The position numbers were made by a program, and so were the translations under genes. From Tanypteryx hageni (taxonomy: Eukaryota > Arthropoda > Insecta > Odonata > Petaluridae), in contig CM054114.1 of NCBI GenBank assembly GCA_028673005.1, positions 125,455,307 through 125,519,306 on the forward strand: a DNA stretch of 64,000 nucleotides, read 5' to 3'. How positions within the stretch are numbered: position 1 is the stretch's first letter; every line of letters begins with the position of its first letter. The notes under the pieces are model-generated. The model was given only the letters and a program-made list of their open reading frames with translations. It did no database searches and was not told the origin of the DNA. This document shows positions 45,886 to 58,678 of this stretch, piece by piece.

Positions 45886-46634
45886 CCCTCTCTCTCTCCT
45901 CTTCTTCAACCTCTACTCGTTGTGACGATTTTGTGGGCGGTGGAGAAAAAATGGGAAGAGAGAAGAGAGAAATTTTTTTATGTGGGTAGGGAGTGGACGG
46001 AGTTGAAAAGATGGATGTAGAGTGAGAGAGAGGGAAGGAGGGAGAGAAGGAGAGAGAGAGGAATAAAGAGGCGAGAGAGAGGGAGGGAGAGAGGTAGGGA
46101 GAAAGGGAGGGAGGGAGGAAAGGAGAAAGGGAGCGGGTGAGTGGAAGAGAGGAGTGAGGTGGGGAGGGAGGACGAGAGAGGGACGGACAGAGAGAGAGAG
46201 GAGAGAGGGACGGACAGAGAGAAAGGAGAGAGGAACAAAGAGGCGAGAGAGAGGGAGAGAAGGAAAGGAGAGGTAGGGAAAAGGGAGGTAGAGAGGGAGA
46301 AATGTAGGGAGGGAGGGAGTGAGTGATAGAGAGGGAATGAGTGAGGTAAAGAGGGACGTATAGAGAGGGAGGTAGAGAGAGGAATGGAAGGAAAGGGAAA
46401 AGAGAGGCGAATGAGCCATAAAGAGGCGAGAGGAGGAAGAAAAGGAGAGAGGATGAATGCAAGAGAGAGGGAGGGAGGAAGAGAGGGGAGTGTGAGGAGA
46501 GAGAGAGGAAGAAAGAGGAGAGGGAGAGGATGAGTGGAAGAGAGAGGCAGGGAGAGAGGTAGAAGCGGTGAAAGAGAAAATGAGAGGGGGAGAGAGAAAG
46601 GGTGAGATAGGGAGAAAAAGGGAGGGAGAGAGGG
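45886..46634 (+). repeat. (GA)-rich array, 3' side of LINE-tail unit 3
   Basis: After a short CTCTCT run at about 45889-45900, about 690 bp of GAGAGG/GGAGGGA repeats follow. The long Ser/Leu/Pro frames on the minus strand are composition artefacts. Confidence 0.92.
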
Positions 46635-46864
46635 CGTGATAGATAAGCGTCTTCATTACGGCGACATTGAGAGTAGTAAGTCTCTACTTTCATCTAACCC
46701 TGTGTCACGTACAAGTAATGAAATAAATTAACATATATTATACAACAGTTTGAAATGAAAAAGGAAGAATACTTGTAGGGAAAACCTAAGAAGGAACAGA
46801 CCTCAGAAAAAACACCGCCGCAGTAAAACATCCGCACAAGAAGAGGGATGTGAAAAATCTGCAG
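46635..46864 (-). mobile_element. Solo LINE 3'-end unit embedded in (GA)n (member 3)
   Basis: The minus strand begins GCAGATTTTTCACATCCC and has GTGCGGATGTTTTACTGCGG, an ACACAGGGTTAGATG motif, and TAATGAAGACGCTTATC at the end. It aligns from end to end with the units at 7672-7911 and 16009-16251. GA arrays lie directly on both sides. Its start coincides within about 3 nt with that of the 16-kb unit. Confidence 0.8.
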
Positions 46865-47345
46865 AGGGAGATAGAGGGAGATAGAGAGGAAGAGGGAGGA
46901 CAGAGGAGGAAGGGAAGAGATAGAGGGAGATAGAAAGGAAGAGGGAGGAGGAAGGGAGGAGAGAGAGGGAGAGAGAGAGAAAGAGAGTAAGAGGAAGAGA
47001 GAGGGGGATAGAGAGGAAGAGGTAGGAAAGAGGAGGAAGGGAAGAGATAGAGGGAGATAGAAAGGAAGAGGGAGGAGGAAGGGAGGAGAGAGAGAGGAAG
47101 AGAGAGAGGGAGAGAGAGAGTGAGAGAGGGGGAGAGAGAGAGGGAGAGAGAGCGGGAGAGAGAGAGGGAGAGTGAGCGGGAGAGAGAGAGGGAGAGAGAG
47201 AGAGGAGAGAGGGAGAGATAGAGAGAGGGAGAGATAGAGAGAAGGAGAGAGAGAGGGGGAAGATAGAGATGGAAGTAGAGGTAGGAAGAGAGATGGAGAT
47301 AGTGAGAAAGAGAGAGAGGGAGAGAAAACGGGACAGATAATGTGG
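46865..47345 (+). repeat. (GA)-rich array, 5' side of LINE-tail unit 3
   Basis: GGGAGATAGAGAGGAAGAGG-type repeats of about 480 bp. A higher-order unit of about 150 bp seems to be duplicated (compare about 46900-46960 with 47020-47095). Confidence 0.9.
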
Positions 47346-48221
47346 GAGACAGTGGACATTTGAATTTAGTGAAGGCCCTTTTAACGGATCCTTTTTTACT
47401 TTTTCTTATTCTTTGTTTTTCAGAACATATTTTTCCTCCTAATATGTTGCGAGGAGACAATGGGTTTGGAAGATCGAGGCAGGAAAAAAGAGCGAACACC
47501 TGAGCACTCTTCGATTTTAATCCCCACCTTTTTTCTGCAGCGCGGAATATCATTCCACGTCTCGGGACAATTCAAAAGAGGTAGGGGATGGAAAGCTCAA
47601 TTCGACAGACCAGAGAGCTGTTTCAAATGCAAATTTCAAAGAAAATAAAAAAATAAATGAGCGATATATAAATGTTATTTTTCCAAAGGGCATGCATGAA
47701 TTACGTAACCGCTGAATAGCTATTTGAATTTGAATGAAGTACAGAGTATTCGTTTTTTCACGTTTTTTCATCTTGGTGGTTTTGTTTGCATTTCTCGACG
47801 CCTCATTTGATTGGTGTTCTTTATTGCGCATTTGATCGCATCATTTATTGGTATGTATAAACCCGACAAACACAAGTCAGGTAGTCAAATGGGTCAAAAA
47901 TTATCCCACTGAGAGAAATCTTATTCGTGAGCGTTTTAAGCCAAGTACTTATAAAATTTTCTGAGGTTTAGATTTATATGTTTATATCGAAAGATTGCTC
48001 AGTTTTCCTACGCAATATCTAGTATCATAAATTAGGAACGCGGTTTAATTGATTCTCAGCCGCGAAAGAAGCAATAGAGAGAGAAAATCTTTTACATATA
48101 TCGAAAAAATATTCCAGCGCAACTTTTAATTCATTCGTAAACTGACGCATTTATTTCTATCGCATATCAAGAACCCTTCATTTTTATATCAGGGCATAGG
48201 TGGCGAGATTTACATAACTTT

Positions 48222-48229
<8 letters not shown>
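47346..48229. other. No gene seen
   Basis: AT-rich sequence without recognisable frames. Confidence 0.5.
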
Positions 48230-48292
<63 letters not shown>

Positions 48293-48330
48293 ATATGTAT
48301 GTATATATGTATATATGTGTGTGTGTATGT
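48230..48330. repeat. Compound (TA)25 / (GTAT)n / (GT)n microsatellite
   Basis: A ~50-bp TA run grades into GTATGTAT and ATATGTGTGTGT, as expected from point mutation and slippage at one array edge. Confidence 0.95.
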
Positions 48331-50399
48331 TTACATACTCCTCCTCGGTGTATAGCTATATTTTTGTAGAGCACCATAAAAAACGGGGATAAATTTTGAG
48401 CACATCAAGGCTCGGTCATCAGATTGCTCGGCAGACGCAAGAGATTTCATCCGCCCGTCATTGCATCATTCTAATTTGTAATTAATGAACGCAAGGCGAA
48501 CATGAATACGATAACGGTACGTAATTGAAAGGAATTTCACGGGGACCTGACTCTCGGAGAATGATAAATTACAAATCCTTCCATTGATTCGATTACGCTT
48601 CGCGAATGCGCGAGCATTAATCAAGTCGGGATTGTTGTTGGTTCCCTTTTTAAATTAATTGCGCGTTGGCCTAACAGTGAGTTGATTGCGAATTGTCAAA
48701 AAAATATATCAAATGATAAGAGTTTTCGCTAGGCGTCCGATGAGACTCTTTGAGTAGCGTACCATTTAAGAGCGAATTGCGATTGACGGTGTGGACCTTG
48801 ACAACTCGTAATTAATTATTCCACAAGGGACAAAATTTTCAGTCCTTCAACCATCTAAACACTGTTTCTTTACTCACAATGTTGACTCGCCATTTTCAAA
48901 TTCTAACGACGTGGTATGCATTCCGAGAGAAATTTTCTGCGCTGGGTAGCAACCGGCGCTTAGGTAAGTCATCGCTACCAAGAAAATGGAATTATCTCAG
49001 CTTTGAAGATCGCACGGTCCCATTAATTTTTGCCTTTACACCTGTAACTAAAACATTCTAGATCTGGGTAAATCACCCAAATGCCTTCGTCATTTTATTT
49101 CACTAGATATTTATTAAACACTTCACTATAATATAAATATTTGTAAGAGAAATATATGCGTTTAACGTATTATGTGTACTTAAATCGCGGTATTCTTGGT
49201 TAAATATTCGACTCGGCCAGTAATTTTATTAGAAAAAGAATTTTTCCCAGTTTTTTTTTTAAGTGGGGTCTTCAGTTAACATTATGCTTTATAAAAAAAG
49301 GTAGACCAGTCGACAAGTCTATGGCATGTATTAGGATGAAATATTTTAGTAGTTCAGCAGGTGTCCCTTTTGGATTCAATGGGTATACTTATTGAAGACG
49401 ACAACAGAAATGTCGAAATGCCCAAATGGGCGAAAATTCATGTTTCAAAAGAAGCAATATTTTGTAAATATTTTCGCGTTTGAGTGATATTTGTCCTCGG
49501 AGGGAAATAACATCCCCGAAATCTATTGGTGAGTGAAGTGGGCCAAAGAGTGAAGTAGCCAAATTCGTGTAACAAATGTATGATCATATGCAAAGCGTAA
49601 AATCATTAATACAGGATTTGATCTGGGTATCTCTTGAGGACGCAGACAGAACGTTAGGTTAATGCTTGAGGAGAATATTGGTCGGAAAATCTAGCAGAAG
49701 TTTAAGGAATAATTGGAGCACCAACGTACATGGATAGACACTATCATGACGATAAAATACTGCAGATAGGTGGTAGGGTAGAGCGTTATCGAGGCACGTT
49801 TTTACGGAGGACAGTACGAGATCATAACAGGAGGGTCAAACTTGCGAGAGAAAATTGTTTGGTACGCTTTGATGCATTGCACCCTACCCACATTGGTGAA
49901 TCATAGAGTAGCATGTAGATTGTAGATGTAATTGCCCATAAACCAGGTACGTTTCTTTCGATCACATAGTATTTTTTAATTCTCCACATTTATCTTTTAT
50001 AATCGTTGTGCGATGCGCAGGCGGATATCTTGATATCTTAACAATATAAAATGATTTGTTTTTAACAACACAATTTTTGTCGTCTTCTAAGTGCATATTA
50101 ACAATTTTTGAATTTAGCCACAAGGACGGAACGATCGAAGAGGCTGATGAATTACGTCAATGCATTCATTACTCTGCTCTGCGATCGTTTAACTGATTTC
50201 GAAACTCGTCACGGATCTTCATGGTCATCTTTTGAGATTTTAAGGAAACATATGGACGGAAATAGTTAATTTTTTCCGACTTAAAAATATGTTCGCATTG
50301 ACGCGAATCTCAACACGCAAACCAACGACGAGGAAGTTCCAAACAAACCTCTTTAGGCATAACTCACGGTAAATGGGAGAGGGAAGCACGAGAAGAATT
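48331..50399. other. No gene seen; dispersed-repeat copy at 49.8 kb
   Basis: Positions 49800-49935 align with 22285-22408. The remainder is AT-rich with no convincing coding sequence. Confidence 0.5.
49800..49935 (+). repeat. Dispersed repeat, copy 2 (pair with 22.3 kb)
   Basis: CGTTTTTACGGAGGACAGTA, GAGATCATAACAGGAGGGTC, AGAAAATTGTTTGG, TGCATTGCACCC and GTAGCATGTAGATTG appear in the same order as in the 22-kb copy. Confidence 0.55.
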
Positions 50400-51070
50400 T
50401 TGCAGTTTGTTTTCCTCACTAAGCGACGCTAAAAACGAGTCAAGGATCGTGCTAGCGACTCGCAGGAGTGAGAGAGGGAGAGAAAAGGCGCGCCACGACC
50501 CGCCCACTCGCCGTATACCAAGCGATGCGTGCCTTTCTTTTCTCGGAGTCCGTCTCTGCCTCGTGCGTACGCCCACCGACGCCGAGTCCTTTTGATACCT
50601 TGACCCGCCCATTGGACTAGACACTATCGGGACCGCACCTGCCGAGTCGCGAGCAGACGAGGTTGATGAGGATGACGTAAAAAAAATAAGTAAAACAAGT
50701 CAAGAGCGCAGCCCGCTTGCGACTTTTTTTTACCTTCCTTCCGTCGCTGGTTAAGCTGAGCGTAGAACCGCCCATTGGGAGGGATTATTCTCTCCCCACG
50801 TCGAATAATCTCGCAGAGGGCGAAAGTTAAGTGGCTAATTGCCCACGGGAAGATTAAACCCTCGGGAGAACCTCGGTCGATTCTTTATGCATCGCCGCGA
50901 AGGCGAGGATAATCCTTCTCTCCGGGAGTCGCCACACGTGGAAACGAAACGAGGGATATAATCAATTTTCTCGGACGACGTAAAAATGCGCAATTTATGG
51001 AATTCCGTTTGCATTCTTCGCGGGACTGGGACTTTTTTCTGCGGCTACGCGTCTCAAATCATCCGTAAAA
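50400..51070. promoter_or_regulatory. CpG-dense block with repeated CCGCCCATTGG motif (candidate promoter)
   Basis: This ~650-bp stretch is visibly richer in CpG than its surroundings. The composite CCGCCCATTGG, a GC-box-like hexamer joined to an inverted CCAAT core, occurs at 50605-50615 and 50768-50778. A CCCGCCCA occurs near 50499. No TATA element or downstream coding exon is recognised. An 86-codon minus-strand frame (50364-50624) and a 62-codon plus-strand frame (50407-50595) overlap here and are not supported. Promoter function is an inference only. Confidence 0.35.
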
Positions 51071-53363
51071 AACGTGAAATTCTTTCGTTTTCAATTTAAA
51101 ACGGCGACAAATGGAAATTATTTAGAATTTACGTACGAGGGAACGCCCAATGTTAAAATATTTGATTTCCTTCAAGCTAAGTCGTACTGTTCTAAAGTTA
51201 AGGCTCCTTTACATTATCAATATTTATTGGCAATATTTTGCAATTGAAATTAATATTGTGGGCGCGATAATGACGGCATTTTCAATGAAAAATGTTGATG
51301 GAAAAGATGTTAAAGAGTTTCAAAATATTTCAGATATTGACAACAAATGAGGCAAATGTTGTCCATATCGCGCCAGGCACATCAAGCATCGTTATCATAG
51401 GGAACAGTATTTGTAACCATTTCTCATAAATTTTACTGTTACTTCGGAAACAATTTTTTAAAAGCACTTGGGTCACTTAATCCTATCTCATTAAAGATAT
51501 TTACAACAATGTATTTAGCCCTTATTGTTAACAAATGCCTCACCCTTCACTTCTGTAAAAACCTTACTTTTAATTGCAAACACTAATTGCCAAGAAACTT
51601 TTGACCGAATCTTTCAAAGACCTTGCACCAACTACATTGCCATTCACCGAATCTTTTCAATTATGAAGTTATTTTGGTATCAAAAGACCAGAATGTATCG
51701 GCTATAAAATTTTTGAATAAATATTGATTGGATATTTTCTGTTTAACTCTTTGAAAACATATGGTGGGTGAAGTCATGACAATTAGGCAAGCCGACCGTA
51801 ACAGGAATTCCCAAGTTAAAAAGAGGTGAATTGTTCAGACCTTGAAGGTTCAGTAGTCAGGCAAATGGAAGACTCGGGTTCGACGTTATTTCTCGCTTTT
51901 ATTCAGCTTTATACAAAAAGTAGTCTTTTCATTGAGTAGATATGTTAAATATATCTCATTCGCTTACTCTCGGTATAATTGAAAGATGCTACCGATCTCA
52001 TCTTCGTTCATTTATGTGTATTCTTGACGATTTTACGTTTTATTGTGAGTCCACACAACTTTGAACGAAAGCTATTTTTAAAATTACATAAACGTACTGA
52101 AAAACAAATCAAGAATGCTCTCAAGGAGAGATGCGTGGACAAAAAATTAAAAAGGATTAAATTTCACTCCGAAAACATGCATCTCAGAATTAGAACATGT
52201 TTTTCGTTCTCGTTTCGGCCGTGCATTCACTCATTGCAGTGTCTCAACAGAACAAGATTAAATGGGATAAAGGAACAATATATAGGCTGCATTTTTTGCG
52301 AAAAATAGGTCAAAAAGGATACGACTGGACAATGGTGCATTCCGCAATAAACATTGAATTACTGCACCGACTGATACAGAAGCCTGCAGGAAAACGCGGC
52401 AAAAAAATCGGAAACGACCAGATGCACGGTCCGCACACGTCCAGAGGACGAGCAATAAACCCCATCATGGGCTTTTATGACAAATAATCTGCTCTAATGA
52501 GCCCATTAAAATTTTTTCAAACTGCTTTGAGCGAAATAATGAAGCTGCAGAGTGAACTACAAAACATTTTTTGCGAAACTTTTAGTTGCATCCCGCCAAG
52601 TTTCTTTTGTGTAATTTTTCCGAGAAGTGCAGCCTCACGGTAGACGAACAGAGCAGGAAATTAAGTGATATGCATGCATAAGGACGCAAAAAATTCCAAA
52701 TTCAAATCCTGCGAGCTAAACCCCGATATTTACTATCCTCCGTCCCGCTGCATCCTCCTTCATTTCTGCGAGGAAGCGGATGTTATCTGCGCTACGCGTG
52801 CACTTCCTTCTTCTGCTAAAGCAATCACAAAACAAACTGCGCATACAAAAACTGTCCCGTTTTAAAAAAGTTAATGAACTCTCAGCTAATCCGAGCCTTT
52901 GATCTCAAACACCGGGCAAAAAAATCATCGCCTCCCAGATGCATTTACGCAATTACACTGATCATAACATGCACTACGAACTTGAAACGGCAATGAGTTA
53001 AATGTTTCTTTTTATTAGCAAGTACCGACACGGAGCATAAGTGCGGAAGATTAAATGCGCAACGAAGTAATTAATTTCCATGAGAACTGACTTCAACTGC
53101 TGAGTTAGGGAAATTTGACTACGAATTGAGATTTTGTATTCATTCGCCTAAGTATATACGGCGTGCAAGTGCGACTTTAATTAGAAGTGTTTTAATTTCA
53201 AAAGCGACCGATAGCATCTTGCAGGAAAGAAGAGGAAATTTTATTTTTGAATAACTTGGTTTAATTCTGCTCTTAAAATTTCATACTACAACACGATCTA
53301 AGTTTCAGCGCTCAGCATCACGACAAACATACGTGATGGTGCTATGCGCAGAACTGTATTGTA
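51071..53363. other. No gene seen; possible SINE relic at 51.84-51.90 kb
   Basis: Positions 51855-51900 carry GGCAAATGGAAGACTCGGGT then TCGACGTTATTTCTCG, resembling the box B relic at 1.5 kb on the opposite strand. Frames at 51979-52487 have no recognisable domains. Confidence 0.45.
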
Positions 53364-53760
53364 CTTGGGGCCCTACCCCTACGCGCTACGCGCGCCAACC
53401 ACGCCCTCCGCTAGTTGCTTCCGTTCCAGGGTCCTCAGCGCTGCGTGCCTCGTATTTAGATAACCTGAAAATAATTTTTCGAAACTGCTCTTCTCAAGAC
53501 GCGTTGTTTTTTTCAGAAAGCGTTTTTCTCCGACATACTACCGTTTCCGAAATAAGTATAAATTGTGAAATATTTTAAACGGCCGCCATTTTTTTTCAAT
53601 ATGGCCAATGAAAATGAAAACAGTTTTCCTGGGGTCATCTCGTTAGTAGAAACAAAATGGCGGTTATCGCATTTCTCTGTGACAAGCACTTCCTGAAATA
53701 CAGAGCAGCAGAAACGGGCGGACGGACGGACAATGGAGACATTATATATAGGATTATGGT
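53364..53760 (+). repeat. ~400-bp dispersed repeat with short TA tract (copy 2)
   Basis: This is the partner of 44231-44600, with GGGGCCCTACCCCTACGCGC at the start, TTTAAACGGCCGCCATTTT in the middle, and GGGCGGACGGACGGACAATG then ATTATATATAGGATTA at the end. Here the TA run is only four units (53743-53750). Confidence 0.8.
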
Positions 53761-55185
53761 TGCACAATATTTTGTAGGTTTGTGACCAAAAATACATATT
53801 CGCTAAAACCCTGTGTTTCTCTAGTAAACATCAAAAGGTTGGGAAATCAGGTACTAATTCATCAGTGGCGATTCAACAATAGCAGACTCTAAAAGAGAAT
53901 CCGATTTCAGCCATAGGGTGAGCTCGGCCATTATTTATTGAATAAACTTCCATACCCTAAAGCATGTTTAAATAGAATATTATGAAAACCAACCGATATT
54001 GAGACTTTGGTAGATATATTACCTTGTTATGGCTATTGGAGATATATAAGAGAAGTGCTTACTCTTGAAGATGAAAAGATATAATAGAAGAACCCATGTT
54101 TTCTTTTAAGTCATCACACAAGACAGGTAATAAATAAAACGATATCGATTCCTTATATTATTGCAATTTGGAGGTATTTCAAATTTTCAGTAGGTAGCCC
54201 AACATCATAAACATCAAATTCAATTATAAAAAAGCAAATGAAAAGAGCATTTCATAATCTTCAGATATTCTGCATATACTGAGAACATAAATTTCATCAA
54301 AGTTTCCGCCAAGCTAAGGAGTATAAAGTAACGTTTGTCAAAAGAACTAACTAACAGCGTGTTGGTTTTGTGATATAAAAGACACGCTTTCTCTCCTAAA
54401 ATATTAATCTCATTATCACAATATTTATTAGACAAACAAATCCTCTATAGGTAAAAATCTGCAGGAAAGAATTATTGCATCTGTTCATCGAGATAAAAGG
54501 ATAGAAACTACTACTAATATTTTAAGTATCATAATATTCAAGCACAGCATGGTGCTTCAGCAGGTCACCCATTAATTATGACCCAAAAAATTTAGGGTTT
54601 GATGCTGGGAAATATTTAGCATCGAAATATTCAAATGTGTGTGTATAAATATAGTTTTTCAAACCATTTTTGAGAGCCTCCAAGTCATGTAAAAAAAATA
54701 TTTCAATCTGTTGTTCTTTCTCACGGGCTAATTTTCAGCGACATCAACATACTTTTGCACCGACGAACGTCACAAAAGCCCATCCGTAAATTAGCAAATG
54801 GCTTGGGTAACACCCAAAAAAAGGAACCCCAAACACAACACGACAGGAATCCTACCACGAACACTCCAATCCCACAGAGGAGAATCCAAGTAAAAAAAGA
54901 AAAGAACACGTCGGACTCCACGATTTCCTCCCAAAGACCTAACGAAAAACGAGCTTATTTTCTTTTTCTTCTTCCGGACGGATGGACGGAGAAGATTTGG
55001 GGGAGGGGAGTGGGGGACAGGAGATGGAGGAGTTCACTCCCAAATCGGGCGTCCAGGGGTCAGACGCGCGATCCACGATCTGACCTTCGACAAAACTTGT
55101 ACCTCAAAACGTCCTTCTCCTTCATCCTATCCTCTCCCTACAATTTTTCTTCTTTCCCTAGGGATTTATTTTATTTTATAGGCCC
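53761..55185. other. No gene seen
   Basis: AT-rich. A single-arm relative of the 16.75-kb foldback lies near 54010-54070. The 266-codon plus-strand frame at 54755-55555 has a Pro/Ser-rich second half from the CT tract and no recognisable domain in its first half. Confidence 0.45.
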
Positions 55186-55345
55186 GTTACCCCCCTCACT
55201 CTCTTCCCCGCTCTCTCTCTCTCCCCCTCCTGATTTCTCCCCCTCCTTTCTCTCCCTCTCCTGCCTCCCCTCTTTTTCCCTCTTGCCGAATTCATCGTGT
55301 AATACTTCGGCTTGCTCCTCCCCTATACTCTCTTCCTCTCTCATC
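55186..55345. repeat. CT-rich tract
   Basis: CTCTCTCTCTCCCCCTCC-type pyrimidine repeats, with looser CT-rich sequence continuing to about 55450. Confidence 0.8.
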
Positions 55346-56343
55346 TACCACCTTGAATCCATCTCCTTCACCATAATCCCTTTCCTTTCTCTCTCTTCTT
55401 CCTCTCGCTGCAATTTTATACTCTGCAACGCCTCGTCTTCAATTCCTTTCCCTAAGTGGAGGAGGGGTATACACGTTCAAGTTTACTGCTTGGTACAAGT
55501 TTCAATGTATAACTCGAACTTAAATATTTGCTTAATATTGACGCATTTAATGTAAACCGAATGAACCGTCTTTTCGTTTTAATCCACAATAACAACATTT
55601 CAAATAAAGAATAAAGCGATATTTTTCATCGATTCCAGAATAATCAGTTTAAGTATACAAAATTGAAAAATTACATGCTCGTGTTTGTGGCTATTGAGGA
55701 TACCTGAGACAAATATTCTGGGTAGAAGTTTTCAATAAGAAAAAATGTTTTCTAAATCTATTGTTCTGGGAATTGGTATGCGCTTATCAAAATCGAGAAA
55801 AAAAGCAGTTATATTTTTAAGAGGGGCGCATAAAAGGAAGAAGTATTACGATCTTAGTCTTCTGAAAGAACTGTAAGAAAGCGCATCATATGACTACAAG
55901 GACTACAAATGATAAACATTATACATACTTTAAGCAGAAATATTTCTCTCTGAATAAACATACGATAACTAAAGCGAACGTGTTAATATTATTGAGCTTT
56001 TATATACACTTAAATATATTGTGAATCATCCTTAACATTAAAATTTAATAATGTCCGTTTTTGATCGGGAAATAAATGATAATACCGCAGTATATTTGCA
56101 CTATGATAAAGTTACACAAGTATTTTGCACAAGATACTATAGCACGTTATCCTTCATTTTTGATCTTCTTCAACTCTTCGTATTCCACCCTACGTCCTCT
56201 GTATTTTCCCCCCCAATATCTAAAATCAAATTAGCACATTATGTCCATCTAATGTTTTTTAAATGGGATAAATAGATGCGCATTTCGTCCACAAAGCTGA
56301 CCGAATCAGCGTGTAATGGAAGATTTGCCGATATTGTGGCATT
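55346..56343. other. No gene seen
   Basis: AT-rich sequence. Positions 55685-55735 carry a single arm of the TGTGGCTATTG-GATAC foldback family. Confidence 0.5.
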
Positions 56344-57010
56344 TTCTCTCCCCCCCTCTCTCTCTCTTCTCTTTCTCCATATTCTCCCCTCTTCACTCGC
56401 TCTCTCTCTCTCTTGCCTTTTATTATCCGCTCTTTATACCATTTTCTCTAATTACTACTATTATATCCCCTCAAACCTTCCACCCTTACTATCTTCACCG
56501 CTTAATCTCATTCTCCACCGTCTCCCTTAATTTTCTCTTTCTCTTCACTTTTCTCCTCAGCATCTCCCCACGTCCGTTCCCTTGGCATTACCTTTATTTC
56601 TCCTCAGATATCCGCGTTTTTATCTCTTTTTTATGACCTATAGCCCTTCGCATTCTCTCTCCTCTCTTTCTCTTTCCTCAGTCCGTCACTATTACATCCC
56701 TTACGCCTTATCTCACTCATCTCTTGACACCTCTTTCTCTCTCCCCTCCCCGCCTCTCACTCTCCCTCTCTTTCTCCTCCCACCTCTCCCTCCCCATCTC
56801 CCTCTTTCTGTATCTTTCTCCTCCTGGGCGCACTTAAAGGAGAACACTCCCTCAACAATAAGTGAAGAGTGCCCACCAAAAAACCTACGCATGACCTTCT
56901 GTGGTTCCTCCTCTTTTTCATTTCTCTATCCCTTCCCTCCTCTCCTTCTCCTTTACCTCCATCCCCCCACACAATACTCTTTTCAGGCGCCTCATCCCCT
57001 CACTTTCTCG
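56344..57010. repeat. CT-rich tract
   Basis: Interrupted CTCTCTC/CCCTCC sequence over about 650 bp. The overlapping Ser/Leu/Pro frames are composition artefacts. No LINE-tail unit was found in it. Confidence 0.85.
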
Positions 57011-58678
57011 AAGTATCATTGAAGAGGTTGTCGACACCGCATGAGCGAGGGGAAATACGAAGGGGTGATTCTCAAGGTTGGTCGACGGGCAAGTCGGATA
57101 ACGTTGATCCGTTCGAATTCTAAGCCCTCTTTCAACGTGTTTTCTTCGTAACTGTATTTTATGCGCGGATTATGCCAATACCCTTCGCTTCTTCTGCCGT
57201 TAACTCGTACAAATCAATTACGGGAACGAATGGAATTTCCGTAATTATCCGTATGTATGAAAAATAGTAAGACTGGCGCTATTGGGATGTCGATGTTTAC
57301 TCATGGTGATCTGTTCTTATAATAAAAGTTTGGGGCGATAAATTGATGAAACTGACTTGATTTGCGCAAGTAAGCATAATAATTAAAACATTAGTATACC
57401 TACGAGTTTTAGATGGCCTTTTTACTCCTTGTAGAAATAAGATCTGTGTAGATCACATATGTCGTAGATGAAGTGTTCTAAATTACAGTTAATTTTAAGA
57501 AAGTTAAATATGATAATCAAATGGCCTAAGAATACTTCAACACAAAGTGTCATTTCTTATTGTATTTGACTTTTAAATGAGCTATTCACAAATACATACC
57601 TAAAAAAGATTTCAAATAATTTCAAAGGTATTCATTTACAAGATGTATACTAACGAGCAGAAAGGCATATTTTAATTATGGTATGGTGGATAATAGCTTT
57701 GGTGGTGGTTCATAATGTGTTTAATAGTGTGTTTCACAATTTATTAGATAATTTATTTATTTAAATAATCCGTTGCATATTGCTGAATGCAAATTTAGTC
57801 GCATATCACATTAAAACTTTTCATCATCGTTTAAAAACAACTTTGGATAAAAATACCCACATAATAAACTGATGCTTTCAGAACTGAATTAATTATCATC
57901 ATTAAATGGAATAACATTTTTTGTTGTTTTCATAACCGCCTTGCTTAGGCACAATATACGTTTCTAATGGTAATATATGTTTTTTTATGAGACGCAGTGG
58001 AATACATATCCTCGCGTGGTTTATTGTCGTGTGGATCGGAATGCTATCTTTTTTATCTTTACGGCCGCGGTCAAATACTTGCAATTTTTTTAATTTCTTT
58101 TCTTTCAAAATGACTACACTCTTATTGAATCGCAGGGCATAAAATTTTTCGCTAATGGCCGTCGTTTTTTTCTTTGTTCGTGTCTGTTTCCGGTCGCCGC
58201 AACCCTTTTGCTGTCGTTTGGTGCCATAAACACTTTTACTGTCGCTAGCTGGAGTGCGTCAATGTATGTGTTCACTCCGCGGCTCCTCTGCACGAAAGGA
58301 TGCTCAACCTCTGGCACGCATCGGGGCGTGTCATAAAAACGGAGCCATTTCAAAAGTATAGACGTAATTTACTTAGCGTACGGCGGGTCAGTATGGCGAC
58401 TTCTTGGGAATCCAAATGAGGAGATTTCTCATCCGCGTATCGTATCTTTTCACAGTTGGCACACGCTCAAACTTTGCTAAGCTCTAAATCTAAACTTGCT
58501 TCAACGTCCTATATATAAGAGTATGGCTTATAATCCTCCCATGTTGTGTATTAACTACCTGATATTGTTTTCAAACACCTTTCTCTTGCTTGAATTAAAT
58601 TTCAATTGATGGTTATCTTCGGAGATTAAATATATTAGAATTTAGAGAATGCATACTGTAGATTTTCTTTAGATAATA
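57011..58678. other. No gene seen
   Basis: AT-rich. Small minus-strand frames at 57902-58353 show no recognisable domain. Confidence 0.5.

Noticed and set aside
45878..47553. Very long Ser/Leu/Pro/Phe-rich open frames on the minus strand (up to 271 codons)
   Set aside because: They arise from reading CT repeats, which lack stop codons, and equivalent frames are open in several phases.
54755..55555. 266-codon plus-strand frame
   Set aside because: Half of it is a CT-tract translation and no domain is visible.
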